Below, piece by piece: positions 14,983 through 24,616 of a stretch of DNA of 64,000 nt. This DNA is from CBFHMJ01 sp965656875. GTDB lineage: Bacteria > Pseudomonadota > Gammaproteobacteria > Enterobacterales > Alteromonadaceae. The position numbers were made by a program, and so were the translations under genes. The stretch covers positions 1 through 64,000 of the forward strand of contig CBFHMJ010000016.1 in NCBI GenBank assembly GCA_965656875.1, given 5' to 3'. The notes under the pieces were generated by a model, which did not search any database, was not told the origin of the DNA, and saw only the letters and a list, made by a program, of their open reading frames with translations. Each line of letters begins with the position of its first letter. The stretch's first letter is position 1.

Positions 14983-17841
14983 ATGATACGTTTCAAGCCC
15001 AACCGAATTACGCTGGCACTGGTGGCCGCGATTAACCTTCCTGTTTCTTACTCCGCATTGGCAGCCGATGAAGACAAAGTTGAAGTCATTGAAGTGCGTG
15101 GGATCCGTGGCAGTATGGCCCGATCAATGGATGTTAAACGCGAAGCCCCGGGCGTTGTTGATGCTATTTCTGCCGAAGAAATTGGTAAGTTCCCTGATAC
15201 AAATGTCGCTGAGTCGCTACAGCGAATCTCCGGTGTTTCAATTGACCGAAGTGGTGGTGAAGGTCAGCTCATCACAGTACGTGGATTTGGTCCACAATTT
15301 AATACAGTCCTGGTTAATGGACGTCAGATCGCCTCTGAAAACCAAAGTCGAGCATTCAGCTTCGATACGCTGGCATCCGAACTGGTCACCAGCCTGGATG
15401 TTTACAAAACATCGGTTGCTGGTATGCAATCAGGCGGTATTGGTTCAACCATCAATGTGAATACCGCCAGACCGTTCAGTCTGGGTGGGTTCAAAGTCGC
15501 CGGAAGTGTCAAGGGGGTTTATGATGATAATCGGGACGATACATCACCTCAGATTTCCGGATTAATCAGTAATACCTTTGATAACGACACGTTTGGTGTG
15601 TTACTGGCAGGATCATTCCAGGAGCGTAAAACACGCTTAGATCAGGCGCAAATGGACGGCTGGCTGGAAAATGTCGGTGTTCCGAACCCTCAAACTCAGT
15701 CTGGTGATGATTATACCGGCAATGTATTTTCCCCTAGAAACTACGACCATAAAGTCACGTTTGAAGAACGGACCCGGGTTAATGGCAATCTGGTGTTGCA
15801 GTACGCACCGATGGATGATCTGGTGATCACAGCGGATGCCTTGTATTCAGATTTTGATGTTAAGTCTGACGCAACCTCTTACGGCCACTGGTTTACCGCA
15901 CCTAATATTCAGGGCATTGATGATGCCGGAAATATTGTTCGCCCGACGGTTGATGAGAATGGGACGGTCGTTGACTTGTATCAGGAAGTCGGCCTTGCAA
16001 CCGACATGCACAGCAAGAAATTTGATCGGATAACCGATACCTTGTCTTACGGTTTGAATGTTGACTGGCAAGCTAATGACCAACTTAAACTGGCGTTGGA
16101 TTTGAGTCGCTCTTCAGCAAACCGGGATGCGAATAATGGCCGGGGCAATCAATTATCATTGATAGGTTATGCCAACCGGGTCAGGTTCCAGGTTGATGAT
16201 AATACTCTACCGGTAGCCAGCTTGTTCAATCTGGCAAGTCCTGACATCTACAGTGGTCAACAGGAGATTGATAACGTAGCTTATCAGCCGGGTGTAACGC
16301 CGGATGGTGTTAGTAATCACCTTGACCCGGCAAACAGTCGAGCCCATGTGATGTTGCGTCGTGGCTGGGCCGTTGATGATGATGTTGAGCAATATCGATT
16401 TGATGGCGCCTGGGATACGTTAAATGATGATGGCTTGCTGAAGATAAACTTTGGCTCTCAGTTTTCGACTGAAACCAAATCATTAGACCGCTGGGATAAT
16501 GAAGGTGTTGGTATTCACTGTACGTACTGCGGTTATCCAGATTTACCGCCGATTCCGGTCGATAGTCAGTGGATTTTTGATGCGGGTGGCAGCTTTTTAA
16601 GTGACGTATCCGGCAGTGGTCGAATGCCGACTCAATGGCTGGCTCATAATGGCGAACAGCATTTCAAATACCTCGAAGACTATTATCAGCAATCAACAGG
16701 TCAGTCGATCAGTTTTGATGCCGTGAAGCGTAATAAGTCGTTTTCTGTTCGTGAGGAAACGCTGGCGTTTTACATCGCCGGTGATTTTGAAAAAGAACTG
16801 GGCGAAATGATGTGGAGCGGTACGGCTGGTGTTCGCTATGAGCGAACACGAACAAAAGTTCAGGGTACCGACGCACCAGTGATTAACCTGACAATTCTGG
16901 ATGAAACCGAAATGTTGGCGCAGTTTGGTGATCCGACGGATGTGGAATTTAAAAACAATTACACCGCTGTATTACCTACCTTCAGCATGAAACTTGAAGT
17001 AACGGATGATTTCATCGCCCGTGCTGCTATTTCAAAAACAATTACTCGTCCAACCCTGGAAAGCATGTCTCCAGTCACTGTCATTACCACAACCCGCCAA
17101 GGTGGTGATTTGACATCCACCTCTGGTAATCCGATGTTGCAGCCGTTCATGTCGGAAAATCTCGATTTATCGGTGGAGTGGTATTACGACGAAGCCAGTT
17201 ATATTGCAGCCGGTTATTTTGTGAAAAACGTTGATAATTTTATTGTTAATTCACAACAGGACAAATTATTCCAACTGGCAGATGGGTCAGATTTAACCGA
17301 CCCATCCACTGGCTCAAATACCGGTGAACCGGACAGCAATGATGAGACTGCTGTGTTTACCAATACCTTGCCAAACAACGGCGAAGCTGCTCGGGTTGAT
17401 GGCTGGGAAATTGCCGGTCAGCATACATTCTGTGAAACCGGCTTTGGCATCATGGCGAATGCAACATTTGTCGATAGTGATGCTGAGCTTAATCCTCATG
17501 ATATCAATCAGGTCTTTGCGTTGACGGGGCTAAGTGACTCGGCCAACTTTGTGGGCTTTTATGAGCAAGATGATTTCCAGATCCGAATTGCTTACAACTG
17601 GCGAGATGAATTTGTTCAGTCATTAACTCAGGTTCAGGGTGATGGTCCTACGCTGGTGGAGTCATATCACCAATGGGATATGAGTGCCAGTTACGATATT
17701 AATGAGAATCTGACGGCATTCATTGAGGGCATTAATCTGACGGAAGAATATGTCCATAAGCGTGGCAGATTCAGCAATCACTTGTTGCTGATTGAAGACA
17801 GTGGTCGCCGTATTTCGTTTGGGTTCCGAGGCTCATTTTAG
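14983..17841 (+). CDS. TonB-dependent receptor (Caulobacter/Xanthomonas glycan-type)
   Basis: A 952-aa outer-membrane receptor. Signal peptide at residues 1-28 (…SYSALAADE), TonB-box-like VEVIEVRGI (33-41), then the plug domain with GKFPDTNVAESLQRISGVSI and TVRGFGPQFNTVLVNGR, typical of the TIGR01782 class. A long beta-barrel follows, ending in RRISFGFRGSF with terminal Phe. A HCTYCGYPDLPP segment in the middle has a Cys pair, probably a disulfide in an extracellular loop. This class imports glycans or their breakdown products. It heads an operon with the halogenase-like, SapC and DUF6445 genes (next start 8 bp downstream) and follows a LacI-type operator. Confidence 0.93.
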   Translation: MIRFKPNRITLALVAAINLPVSYSALAADEDKVEVIEVRGIRGSMARSMDVKREAPGVVDAISAEEIGKFPDTNVAESLQRISGVSIDRSGGEGQLITVRGFGPQFNTVLVNGRQIASENQSRAFSFDTLASELVTSLDVYKTSVAGMQSGGIGSTINVNTARPFSLGGFKVAGSVKGVYDDNRDDTSPQISGLISNTFDNDTFGVLLAGSFQERKTRLDQAQMDGWLENVGVPNPQTQSGDDYTGNVFSPRNYDHKVTFEERTRVNGNLVLQYAPMDDLVITADALYSDFDVKSDATSYGHWFTAPNIQGIDDAGNIVRPTVDENGTVVDLYQEVGLATDMHSKKFDRITDTLSYGLNVDWQANDQLKLALDLSRSSANRDANNGRGNQLSLIGYANRVRFQVDDNTLPVASLFNLASPDIYSGQQEIDNVAYQPGVTPDGVSNHLDPANSRAHVMLRRGWAVDDDVEQYRFDGAWDTLNDDGLLKINFGSQFSTETKSLDRWDNEGVGIHCTYCGYPDLPPIPVDSQWIFDAGGSFLSDVSGSGRMPTQWLAHNGEQHFKYLEDYYQQSTGQSISFDAVKRNKSFSVREETLAFYIAGDFEKELGEMMWSGTAGVRYERTRTKVQGTDAPVINLTILDETEMLAQFGDPTDVEFKNNYTAVLPTFSMKLEVTDDFIARAAISKTITRPTLESMSPVTVITTTRQGGDLTSTSGNPMLQPFMSENLDLSVEWYYDEASYIAAGYFVKNVDNFIVNSQQDKLFQLADGSDLTDPSTGSNTGEPDSNDETAVFTNTLPNNGEAARVDGWEIAGQHTFCETGFGIMANATFVDSDAELNPHDINQVFALTGLSDSANFVGFYEQDDFQIRIAYNWRDEFVQSLTQVQGDGPTLVESYHQWDMSASYDINENLTAFIEGINLTEEYVHKRGRFSNHLLLIEDSGRRISFGFRGSF

Positions 17842-17849
17842 GTCGGATC

Positions 17850-19394
17850 ATGAAACGAATAGAGAAACTGGTCGTTGTTGGTGGTGGTACGGCTGGCTGG
17901 TTAACAGCTGGTCGTATTGCCGCTTATCATCAAGTGAAACGAAACCCGGACCTTGAAGTGATTCTGGTTGAATCTCCGGATGTTCCAATTGTTGGCGTTG
18001 GCGAAGGGACATGGCCAACGATGCGTAGCACACTGGCTGCATTGGGTATCAGTGAAACTGAATTCATTCGAGAATGTCAGGCAACATTCAAACAAGGTGC
18101 GAAATTCGCTGGCTGGAAAACGGGTAGGCCGGAAGATTTCTATTATCATCCGCTGGTGTTGCCTGTTGGCTTTGGTAAAAGTGATTTAACGCCTTACTGG
18201 CAATCAACAGGTAAGGATTTTTCTTCATCCGTGTGTTTCCAGCAAAGTCTTTGCGAGCAACATCGTGCGCCAAAAACGTTGCAGACACCGGAGTTTGAAG
18301 GCATAGCGAATTATGCTTATCACCTGGATGCCGGGAATTTTGCCAGATTACTGCAAAAACATTGTGTCGAACGCCTGGGGGTAAAACACTTATATGCAAA
18401 TGTGTTGGATGTTGAATTCAATGCTGCTGGTTTTATCAATGGGCTGGTGATTGATGGTGGTCGTCAGCTTTCAGGCGATCTATTTGTCGATTGTACAGGT
18501 TCGAAAGCGTTATTGATTGGAAAGCATCTGAATTCGAAGCAAACCAGTTGCAGCGATGTGCTGTTCGGGGACAGAGCTACCGTTATTCAGGTTCCATACA
18601 GTGACGGACAAACAGAAATAGCATCACAAACCATTGGTAGTGCATTACCTGCGGGCTGGGTATGGGATATTGGATTACAAAACCGCAGAGGTGTTGGTTA
18701 CGTCTGGTCGAGTCAGTACACCAGTGAAGAGCAGGCGGTTAATCAGTTTGATCAATATCTGGCGCAACAAGGCGATGACTATTCACTGAGTTCTGTCAGA
18801 ACGCTTAAACTGGCGAATAGCTACCGTAAAACACCCTGGGTGAAAAATTGTATAGCGGTGGGGCTGTCGGCAGGATTTATTGAGCCACTGGAAGCGTCTT
18901 CACTGGTTATGGTTGAACTGGCGGCGACGTTTATTGCGGAACAGCTACCGGTAACCTTTGATCAAATCCCTTCAACTGCGCAGCGTTTTAACGATACCAG
19001 TGCTTATCGTTGGGCAAGAATTATTGATTTCCTCAAACTTCACTATTGTCTTAGTCAGCGAGCAGATTCCGCGTTCTGGCTGGACCATCAAATTAAATCT
19101 ACCTGGCCGGATTCGCTAAAAGAATTACTGGAACTTTGGCAGTATCGAGCACCGGCAAATCTGGATTTCACCAGTAATAACGAAGTATTCCCGGCAGCCA
19201 GCTATCAATATGTCTTATATGGTATGGGGTTCCATACTGAATTTTCATGGCGATCGCGGCAGGACAGTCTGCGGATAGAAGCAGAGCAATATCTTAATCA
19301 CAATCAACAACTGGTTCGGCAGGCGCTTGCCCGGCTACCGGGTAATCGGGAGTTAATTAATAAAGTTCTTGCTCATGGATTTGGTCGTATCTGA
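17850..19394 (+). CDS. Tryptophan halogenase family flavoprotein
   Basis: A 514-aa FAD-dependent protein of the PrnA/RebH family. It has the nucleotide-binding GGGTAGW (residues 11-17), a conserved VGEGTWPT (50-57), the region ATFKQGAKFAGW (78-89) where the family keeps its catalytic lysine, and a halogenase signature-like GWVWDIGL at about 269. The last is not a perfect WxWxIP because Gly-Leu replaces Ile-Pro. Genes of this group beside TonB receptors and SapC are common in glycan-degrading marine bacteria; their substrate is not tryptophan by any direct evidence. The imperfect WxWxIP motif makes true halogenation uncertain. Start ATG at 17850 follows the receptor stop closely. Confidence 0.85.
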   Translation: MKRIEKLVVVGGGTAGWLTAGRIAAYHQVKRNPDLEVILVESPDVPIVGVGEGTWPTMRSTLAALGISETEFIRECQATFKQGAKFAGWKTGRPEDFYYHPLVLPVGFGKSDLTPYWQSTGKDFSSSVCFQQSLCEQHRAPKTLQTPEFEGIANYAYHLDAGNFARLLQKHCVERLGVKHLYANVLDVEFNAAGFINGLVIDGGRQLSGDLFVDCTGSKALLIGKHLNSKQTSCSDVLFGDRATVIQVPYSDGQTEIASQTIGSALPAGWVWDIGLQNRRGVGYVWSSQYTSEEQAVNQFDQYLAQQGDDYSLSSVRTLKLANSYRKTPWVKNCIAVGLSAGFIEPLEASSLVMVELAATFIAEQLPVTFDQIPSTAQRFNDTSAYRWARIIDFLKLHYCLSQRADSAFWLDHQIKSTWPDSLKELLELWQYRAPANLDFTSNNEVFPAASYQYVLYGMGFHTEFSWRSRQDSLRIEAEQYLNHNQQLVRQALARLPGNRELINKVLAHGFGRI

Positions 19395-19488
19395 AGCTAT
19401 GACAAGCAAGGACGAAAAATCTAAATGTTAACAGGCTTTGTCTATAACCAGGGTTTACAGACCCCTTAGTAATACAACGGAAACACAT

Positions 19489-20250
19489 ATGGCTACAATC
19501 GTTGAACTACATCCCAGTGCTCACCATTACTGGTATCTGGATACAAATAAAATCGTTCAACATGGAAAGGCGTTGAATCTGATCCCAGTCGTAATTGATG
19601 AAATCCGGCAGTTAATCATTGATTACCCAGTCGTCATTACCAAAAGACAGGATACCGGCGAATTTATGTTGTCTGCACTTACTGGATTTAGCGAGGGAGA
19701 GAATCTGTTTTTTGAGCAGGAAGCATGGAACAGCTTGTATATTCCGTTACAGGTTCAGCGACAGCCATTTTTTGTGAGTCCGGTTAGTGAGCAGGAAAAC
19801 AGTGTGTTACCCAGGCTCGTGATGACGATTGATGAAGATAGCCCGGCACTGATAAAAGACTACAATAACGCCGATTCTTTGCCTCAGATTCAACCATTGT
19901 TTAACAATGATGGTTCAGACGGTGAAGTTCTAACAAGTGCGAAACAACATCTGGCTACGATTTATAAAGGAGAAAGTAAAACCAGACAATTCATTACTAC
20001 CTTGCTTGAACTGGACTTAATCGAATCACTACAACTGGATATTGAGTTTATTGATGGATCGTCGGTTTCTGTGAATGGCTTGTATACGATCAAAGAGCCT
20101 CAGTGGCAGGCGTTGGATGCTCAAGCACTGCATAGCCTGTTCCGTCAGGGTTTTGTCAATGTCATTGAAGCTATGATCCTTTCACAAGCGCATCTTTATC
20201 GGTTGATCGATCTGAAAAACAGCAGAGTTTCTGATGACAACGTCTGTTAA
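19489..20250 (+). CDS. SapC family protein
   Basis: 253 aa from ATG 19489 (MATIVELHPSAHHYW); an upstream TTG at 19438 would add 17 residues but has no ribosome site, whereas ACGGAAAC precedes 19489. Blocks seen include EIRQLIIDYPVVITK, TGEFMLSALTGFSEGENLF and a C-terminal helix after LHSLFRQGFVNVIEAMILSQAHL. SapC-like proteins were named after an S-layer locus gene and recur in TonB receptor/halogenase clusters, where their role is unknown. It overlaps the next gene by 17 bp, indicating tight coupling. Confidence 0.85.
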   Translation: MATIVELHPSAHHYWYLDTNKIVQHGKALNLIPVVIDEIRQLIIDYPVVITKRQDTGEFMLSALTGFSEGENLFFEQEAWNSLYIPLQVQRQPFFVSPVSEQENSVLPRLVMTIDEDSPALIKDYNNADSLPQIQPLFNNDGSDGEVLTSAKQHLATIYKGESKTRQFITTLLELDLIESLQLDIEFIDGSSVSVNGLYTIKEPQWQALDAQALHSLFRQGFVNVIEAMILSQAHLYRLIDLKNSRVSDDNVC

Positions 20251-21064
20251 TGAGGTTCCGGTGCTAATCATTGATGATTTTGCACCTTTACCCCAGGCAA
20301 GGGCGATGGTTGAGCTGGCCAGCGAACATAAAGATGACTTTGCGGTTTCAGGCGGTAGTTACTACCCTGGTGTTCAATACAGTGTAAAACCGGGTTTTCT
20401 GCAAAAACTCATCAGCCCACATCTTGATGCAATCGAAAGAACTGTGACAAGGCCGCAACGCCATAATACACCGGTAAAAGAAACGGAAAGGGTAGAGAAA
20501 CAACCGTTTTCAGGCTCCTCATCCCGTTATCTGAGTGATAAGTATTTTTCACCATACGGTATTGAATCAACGCAACAAACCGTTGACCGTTCGACCAGTC
20601 CACCGTTATCGGTTTTGCAAGCATTGCTGAGTCTGGCTAACCAGCCATTTACCACACTAAAACCAATTCAGATGATGCCGCATATCGATACCGTCGAGGA
20701 AAACGTGTTGGCGGTGGTGTGGTATTTGTGTGATGGCGATATGTGGGCCGGGACATCATTCTATCGTCATAAAGCAACGAATACGATGCAGGTGAACGCA
20801 AGTGATGCTAAGCAGTGCTTTAAATTGATTAAACAGGAAGCGATGGCGTTGAATCTTCATACCCGGCCACGCTATATGAATGGTTCAGATGAGACCTTCG
20901 AGAGAACATTGCAAGTACCGTTAGCGTTCAATCGGGCAATTGTTTACCCGGCTAATGTGTTTCATGCAGGGGATTTACCCAAACGCTTTTATCCTGACGA
21001 AATGGCGTCAGATCCAACGAGTGGCCGTTTAACATTAAATGGCTTGATCAAGTGGCAAGGATGA
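20234..21064 (+). CDS. DUF6445-like protein (2OG-Fe(II)-oxygenase-like fold)
   Basis: A 276-aa protein starting inside the end of sapC-like gene. Segments PHIDTVEENVLAVVWYL (HxD, about residue 149) and VYPANVFHAGDLPKRF (His about 241) followed by RLTLNGLIKW (Arg about 267) place H-x-D...H...R in the order of a 2-oxoglutarate/Fe(II) dioxygenase double-stranded helix. This gives a plausible metal site. Proteins of this type (DUF6445) are the usual fourth member of TonB receptor/halogenase/SapC operons. Whether it oxidises a small molecule or a peptide is unknown. Confidence 0.75.
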   Translation: MTTSVNEVPVLIIDDFAPLPQARAMVELASEHKDDFAVSGGSYYPGVQYSVKPGFLQKLISPHLDAIERTVTRPQRHNTPVKETERVEKQPFSGSSSRYLSDKYFSPYGIESTQQTVDRSTSPPLSVLQALLSLANQPFTTLKPIQMMPHIDTVEENVLAVVWYLCDGDMWAGTSFYRHKATNTMQVNASDAKQCFKLIKQEAMALNLHTRPRYMNGSDETFERTLQVPLAFNRAIVYPANVFHAGDLPKRFYPDEMASDPTSGRLTLNGLIKWQG

Positions 21065-21084
21065 CGTCGTTACCGTCAACGACG
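21065..21084 (+). terminator. Weak stem-loop after the halogenase operon
   Basis: CGTCGTT (21065-21071) pairs with AACGACG (21078-21084) across a 6-nt loop, 1 bp after the DUF6445 stop and between convergent genes. No T run follows, so it may only stabilise the 3' end. Confidence 0.4.
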
Positions 21085-21124
21085 CCTGAACGGTAATTGA
21101 TTACTGGTGTGTTTGTGGAGAACG

Positions 21125-22516
21125 TCAGGCTGCGCCCGCTCTATCGATCATCGTCAGTAGCATGTGTGTTTTTTCTTTCATCAGCGCTTTATCATCTCTG
21201 CTTTCTACATTAAGCCGGACCAGTGGCTCGGTATTAGATTTACGAAGGTTAAAACGCCAGTTACTGAAAGAAAGAGACAGACCGTCGGTTTCATCAAGTA
21301 CCAGGAAATCGTCTTTTTTAAGGAAGAAATGTTTTATTGATGCCAGTAGTTTTTCGGGATTAGCGACTTTTCGATTGATTTCACCAGATGCGGGAAATTG
21401 AGCCATGCGTTTATTCACCAGCTTTGACAACGGATGCTCAGTATCCAGCATTAATTCTAAAACCAACATCCAGGGAATCATCCCGCTGTCGCAATAGTAA
21501 AAGTCCCTGAAATAGTGGTGTGCGCTCATTTCTCCGCCGTAAACAGCGTTATAATCACGCATCGACTGCTTTATCCAGGTGTGACCGGTACGGCACTGAA
21601 CAGACATACCACCGGCTGCATCAGCAATAAACTGAGTGTTCCACCACAAGCGCGGATCATGAATGATGGTTTCTCCCGGGTGGCGAGTCAGGAAAAATTC
21701 AGCCAGCAACCCGACAATATAATAACCTTCAATGAATGCCCCGGTTTCATCAAACAGAAAGCATCGGTCGAAGTCACCATCCCATGCAACCCCTAAGTCA
21801 GCTTTATGCTTTATTACCGCTTTAGCCGTTATTTCGCGGTTTTCGGGTAACAGGGGATTTGGAACACCATGTGGAAAAGTACCATCAGGTTCATGGTTGA
21901 TTTTGATGAAAGATATTGGGATCTGAGAGGATTTGAAGCGTTTTTCCAGTGCATCGATAACGTGTCCTGCCGCTCCGTTGCCGGCATTGACGACTAATTT
22001 TACCGGGCGAGCCTGACGAAACGAAATATGGCTGGGAAAGCTCATCAGTTTATTGATGTAATCATCGATAACGCTGAGGCTATTCAGTTTTCCTGGGGTT
22101 TTTGCTGAATTAAATGCGTTTTGTTCGGCGAGTCGTTGAATATCTTTTAAACCGGATGTCTGACTGACAGGTTTTGCGCCGCTCGATACCATTTTCATGC
22201 CATTAAAACTTACCGGGTTATGGCTGGCGGTGATCATAATACCGCCATCCACACCTAAAAATTCGGTAGCAAAATAGATTTCTTCGGTTCCGCACAGGCC
22301 AATATTGATGACGTTGACCCCTTGATCTTGCAAGCCTTTAATAACTGCAGCTTTAATCGCTGGTGTTGAGAGTCTGTTGTCACCGCCTATAACTACGGAT
22401 GCAGGTTTAAGATACGTTGCAAATGCTTTACCAATACGTTCGGCTATGTCGTCATCGAGATTTTTTCCAATCTCGCCGCGAATATCTATTGCATTAAAGC
22501 ATGTTAATGTCGACAT
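21125..22516 (-). CDS. manB: Phosphomannomutase/phosphoglucomutase (ManB/CpsG type)
   Basis: 463 aa from the ATG at 22516, which has a GAGG ribosome site and aligns with the E. coli CpsG start (M-x-x-LTCFxAxDIRG); an upstream start at 22558 is unlikely. Phosphoserine loop TASHNP has Ser98, as in CpsG. The metal-binding loop is DGDFDRC and the sugar-binding loop GEMSAHHYF. It interconverts mannose-6-phosphate and mannose-1-phosphate (or the glucose pair), feeding GDP-sugars for surface polysaccharide. It stands alone and convergent with the glycan-type receptor operon. Confidence 0.9.
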   Translation of the reverse strand: MSTLTCFNAIDIRGEIGKNLDDDIAERIGKAFATYLKPASVVIGGDNRLSTPAIKAAVIKGLQDQGVNVINIGLCGTEEIYFATEFLGVDGGIMITASHNPVSFNGMKMVSSGAKPVSQTSGLKDIQRLAEQNAFNSAKTPGKLNSLSVIDDYINKLMSFPSHISFRQARPVKLVVNAGNGAAGHVIDALEKRFKSSQIPISFIKINHEPDGTFPHGVPNPLLPENREITAKAVIKHKADLGVAWDGDFDRCFLFDETGAFIEGYYIVGLLAEFFLTRHPGETIIHDPRLWWNTQFIADAAGGMSVQCRTGHTWIKQSMRDYNAVYGGEMSAHHYFRDFYYCDSGMIPWMLVLELMLDTEHPLSKLVNKRMAQFPASGEINRKVANPEKLLASIKHFFLKKDDFLVLDETDGLSLSFSNWRFNLRKSNTEPLVRLNVESRDDKALMKEKTHMLLTMIDRAGAA

Positions 22517-23020
22517 GATTTTCCTCAGTATTAAACCGATATCGTGCTGGTCAAACAACCTGACCTGCGGGATTTCTGTAGTTTAAATAACTAAATTACG
22601 TTGTCACCATCTAAATTGATTTTATTGAAGAAACTCGAATAAAGCGCAGGCAGTCGAACTGTATACAATTGCTCCATTCGGGTTATGAATGAAAAGTACT
22701 GTTGTTGTAGGTATCAGTCTAGCTGTTAAACGGTAATTTTGCTGTCATTTAACCTGTCACGAAAAGCATTTATTAGGAAATCAAACTGCTGGTGGTGTTT
22801 ATTTGTGCGGCTAAAAGGTAAAAAGCTTTGATGTCTAATAAGTTTAATTGAACGTATTTAGTGAATTTTACGTCGATCAATGGCTGAAAAAATAGATTAA
22901 GATACTGATAAATAAGATAATATGTAAGTTTACAGAATTTTACTTAACCTAAAAATGTTTTGATATCTAAATATTAGATCTGTAAGATTACGCGCTGTTT
23001 TCATTAAGCAGAGCGAGTAA
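22517..23020. other. AT-rich divergent intergenic region
   Basis: About 500 bp between manB (minus) and the BCCT gene (plus), strongly AT-rich especially after 22800 (many TAAATA/GATAAATAAGATAATA tracts). It must hold both promoters. I see no ORF, RNA or clear operator. Confidence 0.4.
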
Positions 23021-24571
23021 ATGAACTTTTTTGCAATAAAAAGAAGTCCCTGGGAAATCAATAAATTTATCTTTTGGGGGGCGGTAAGCGTTATCAGTGC
23101 GTTTATTATTTTTACACTGGTTAACGTCGATGTCGCTGAAGAGCTGTTTTCAGACATTAAACAAGACATCACTCGCTATTTTGGTTGGTTCTTAAATCTC
23201 TCTGTACAGATCTTCCTCTTTTTTGCTTTATTTCTTGCTATTGGTCGTTTTGGCAAAATTCGCCTGGGTGGACGATACGCAAAACCTGATTATTCACTGG
23301 GATCATGGTTCGCCATGCTGTTTTCTGCGGGTATGGGTATCGGGTTAATGTTTTGGGGCGTTGCTGAGCCGGTTTTTCATTTCAGTAGTCCACCGGTTGG
23401 TGAAGGAAATACGCCTGCCTCTGCCATCAAAGCGTTTGAACTCACGTTTCTACACTGGGGATTTCACGCCTGGTCGGTCTATGCCATTGTGGGACTTACC
23501 ATTGCCTACAAAACCTTCAATAAAAAACGCCCGCTAAGCATTAGTTCGGCTTTTTATCCGTTATTAGGTGAAAAGTGGGTTAATCGCTGGCCGGGTAAAG
23601 TGATCGATATTATGGCGATTGTTGCAACGTTATTTGGTGTTGCTACTTCGCTGGGCTTTGGCGCAAGTCAGGTTAATGCGGGGCTTGATTTTGTCTTTGG
23701 TATTGAACAAAACACCGTCAATAAGATTCTCATCATTGTGGTTGTCACCTCTATAGCAACTCTCTCTGTGATCTCCGGCCTGGATAAAGGCGTAAAGCGC
23801 CTGTCTCAGATCAATCTGGTTGGCGCTGTATTCTTACTCTTATTTGTATTATTGATTGGACCAACACTCTTCTTGTTCAAGAGTTTTGTCGAACAGTTTG
23901 GCAGCTATGTGAGTAATATGATTTCTCTGGCTTCATGGAACAACAGCTATGAACCGGACAACAACTGGCAGGGTAGCTGGACAGCTTTCTACTGGGCCTG
24001 GTGGATTGCATGGTCGCCATTTGTTGGATTGTTTATCGCTCGCATTTCTAAAGGTCGTACAATTCGCGAATTTGTTCTTGGCGTGTTAGGTGTACCGACA
24101 CTTGTGACGTGTTTGTGGATTAATACGTTCGGTGGCGCAGCGATACATCAGGAGTTGTTTGGTGATGGGGGCATTGCTTCCGCCGTGAATGAAAACATTG
24201 CGACTTCTTTATATGTATTGCTGGAAACGTATCCATTAGGCGAATTTGTCGCCGTCATCGCCATGTTAATGGTTGTTATCTTCTTCGTGACGTCGTCTGA
24301 CTCAGGATCTCTGGTCATTGATTATCTGGCGTCCGGCGGGAATATGAATCCGCCTAAAGCCCAGCGTGTTTTCTGGGCCTCATCTCAGGGCGTGGTCGCT
24401 GGAGTACTGATGCTGGGTGGCGGTTTAACCGCATTACAAACAGCGTCGATTATCACTGGTTTACCTTTCGCTATTGTTCTTCTTCTTATGTGCGTCTCTC
24501 TCTATAAAACGCTCAATAATGATTTCCCTGAATCGTGGCAACGCCACAAAAAACAACAAAATCGTGGTTAG
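23021..24571 (+). CDS. BCCT-family betaine/choline/carnitine transporter
   Basis: A 516-aa, 12-helix secondary transporter. Family landmarks are GMGIGLMFWGVAEPVFHF (about residues 105-122) and the Trp-rich helix FYWAWWIAWSPFVGLFIARISKGRTIREF (about 325-353). LATSLGFGASQVNAGLDF lies in the fourth helix region. The Gly-rich helix sequence MGIGLMFWG lacks the acidic MDMG form typical of H+-coupled members, favouring Na+-coupled uptake of betaine-like compounds. It is followed after 45 bp by a TonB receptor and a shared terminator, so the two are probably one transcript. A MarR regulator of CosR/EctR type lies 5 kb downstream. Confidence 0.92.
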   Translation: MNFFAIKRSPWEINKFIFWGAVSVISAFIIFTLVNVDVAEELFSDIKQDITRYFGWFLNLSVQIFLFFALFLAIGRFGKIRLGGRYAKPDYSLGSWFAMLFSAGMGIGLMFWGVAEPVFHFSSPPVGEGNTPASAIKAFELTFLHWGFHAWSVYAIVGLTIAYKTFNKKRPLSISSAFYPLLGEKWVNRWPGKVIDIMAIVATLFGVATSLGFGASQVNAGLDFVFGIEQNTVNKILIIVVVTSIATLSVISGLDKGVKRLSQINLVGAVFLLLFVLLIGPTLFLFKSFVEQFGSYVSNMISLASWNNSYEPDNNWQGSWTAFYWAWWIAWSPFVGLFIARISKGRTIREFVLGVLGVPTLVTCLWINTFGGAAIHQELFGDGGIASAVNENIATSLYVLLETYPLGEFVAVIAMLMVVIFFVTSSDSGSLVIDYLASGGNMNPPKAQRVFWASSQGVVAGVLMLGGGLTALQTASIITGLPFAIVLLLMCVSLYKTLNNDFPESWQRHKKQQNRG

Positions 24572-24616
24572 GAAGTAACTAACTATTCTTTTAACTAAAC
24601 AAAAACGGCAATAACA

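Noticed and set aside
19438..19488. Upstream TTG start of the SapC-like gene
   Set aside because: No ribosome site and the family start fits MATIVEL at 19489.
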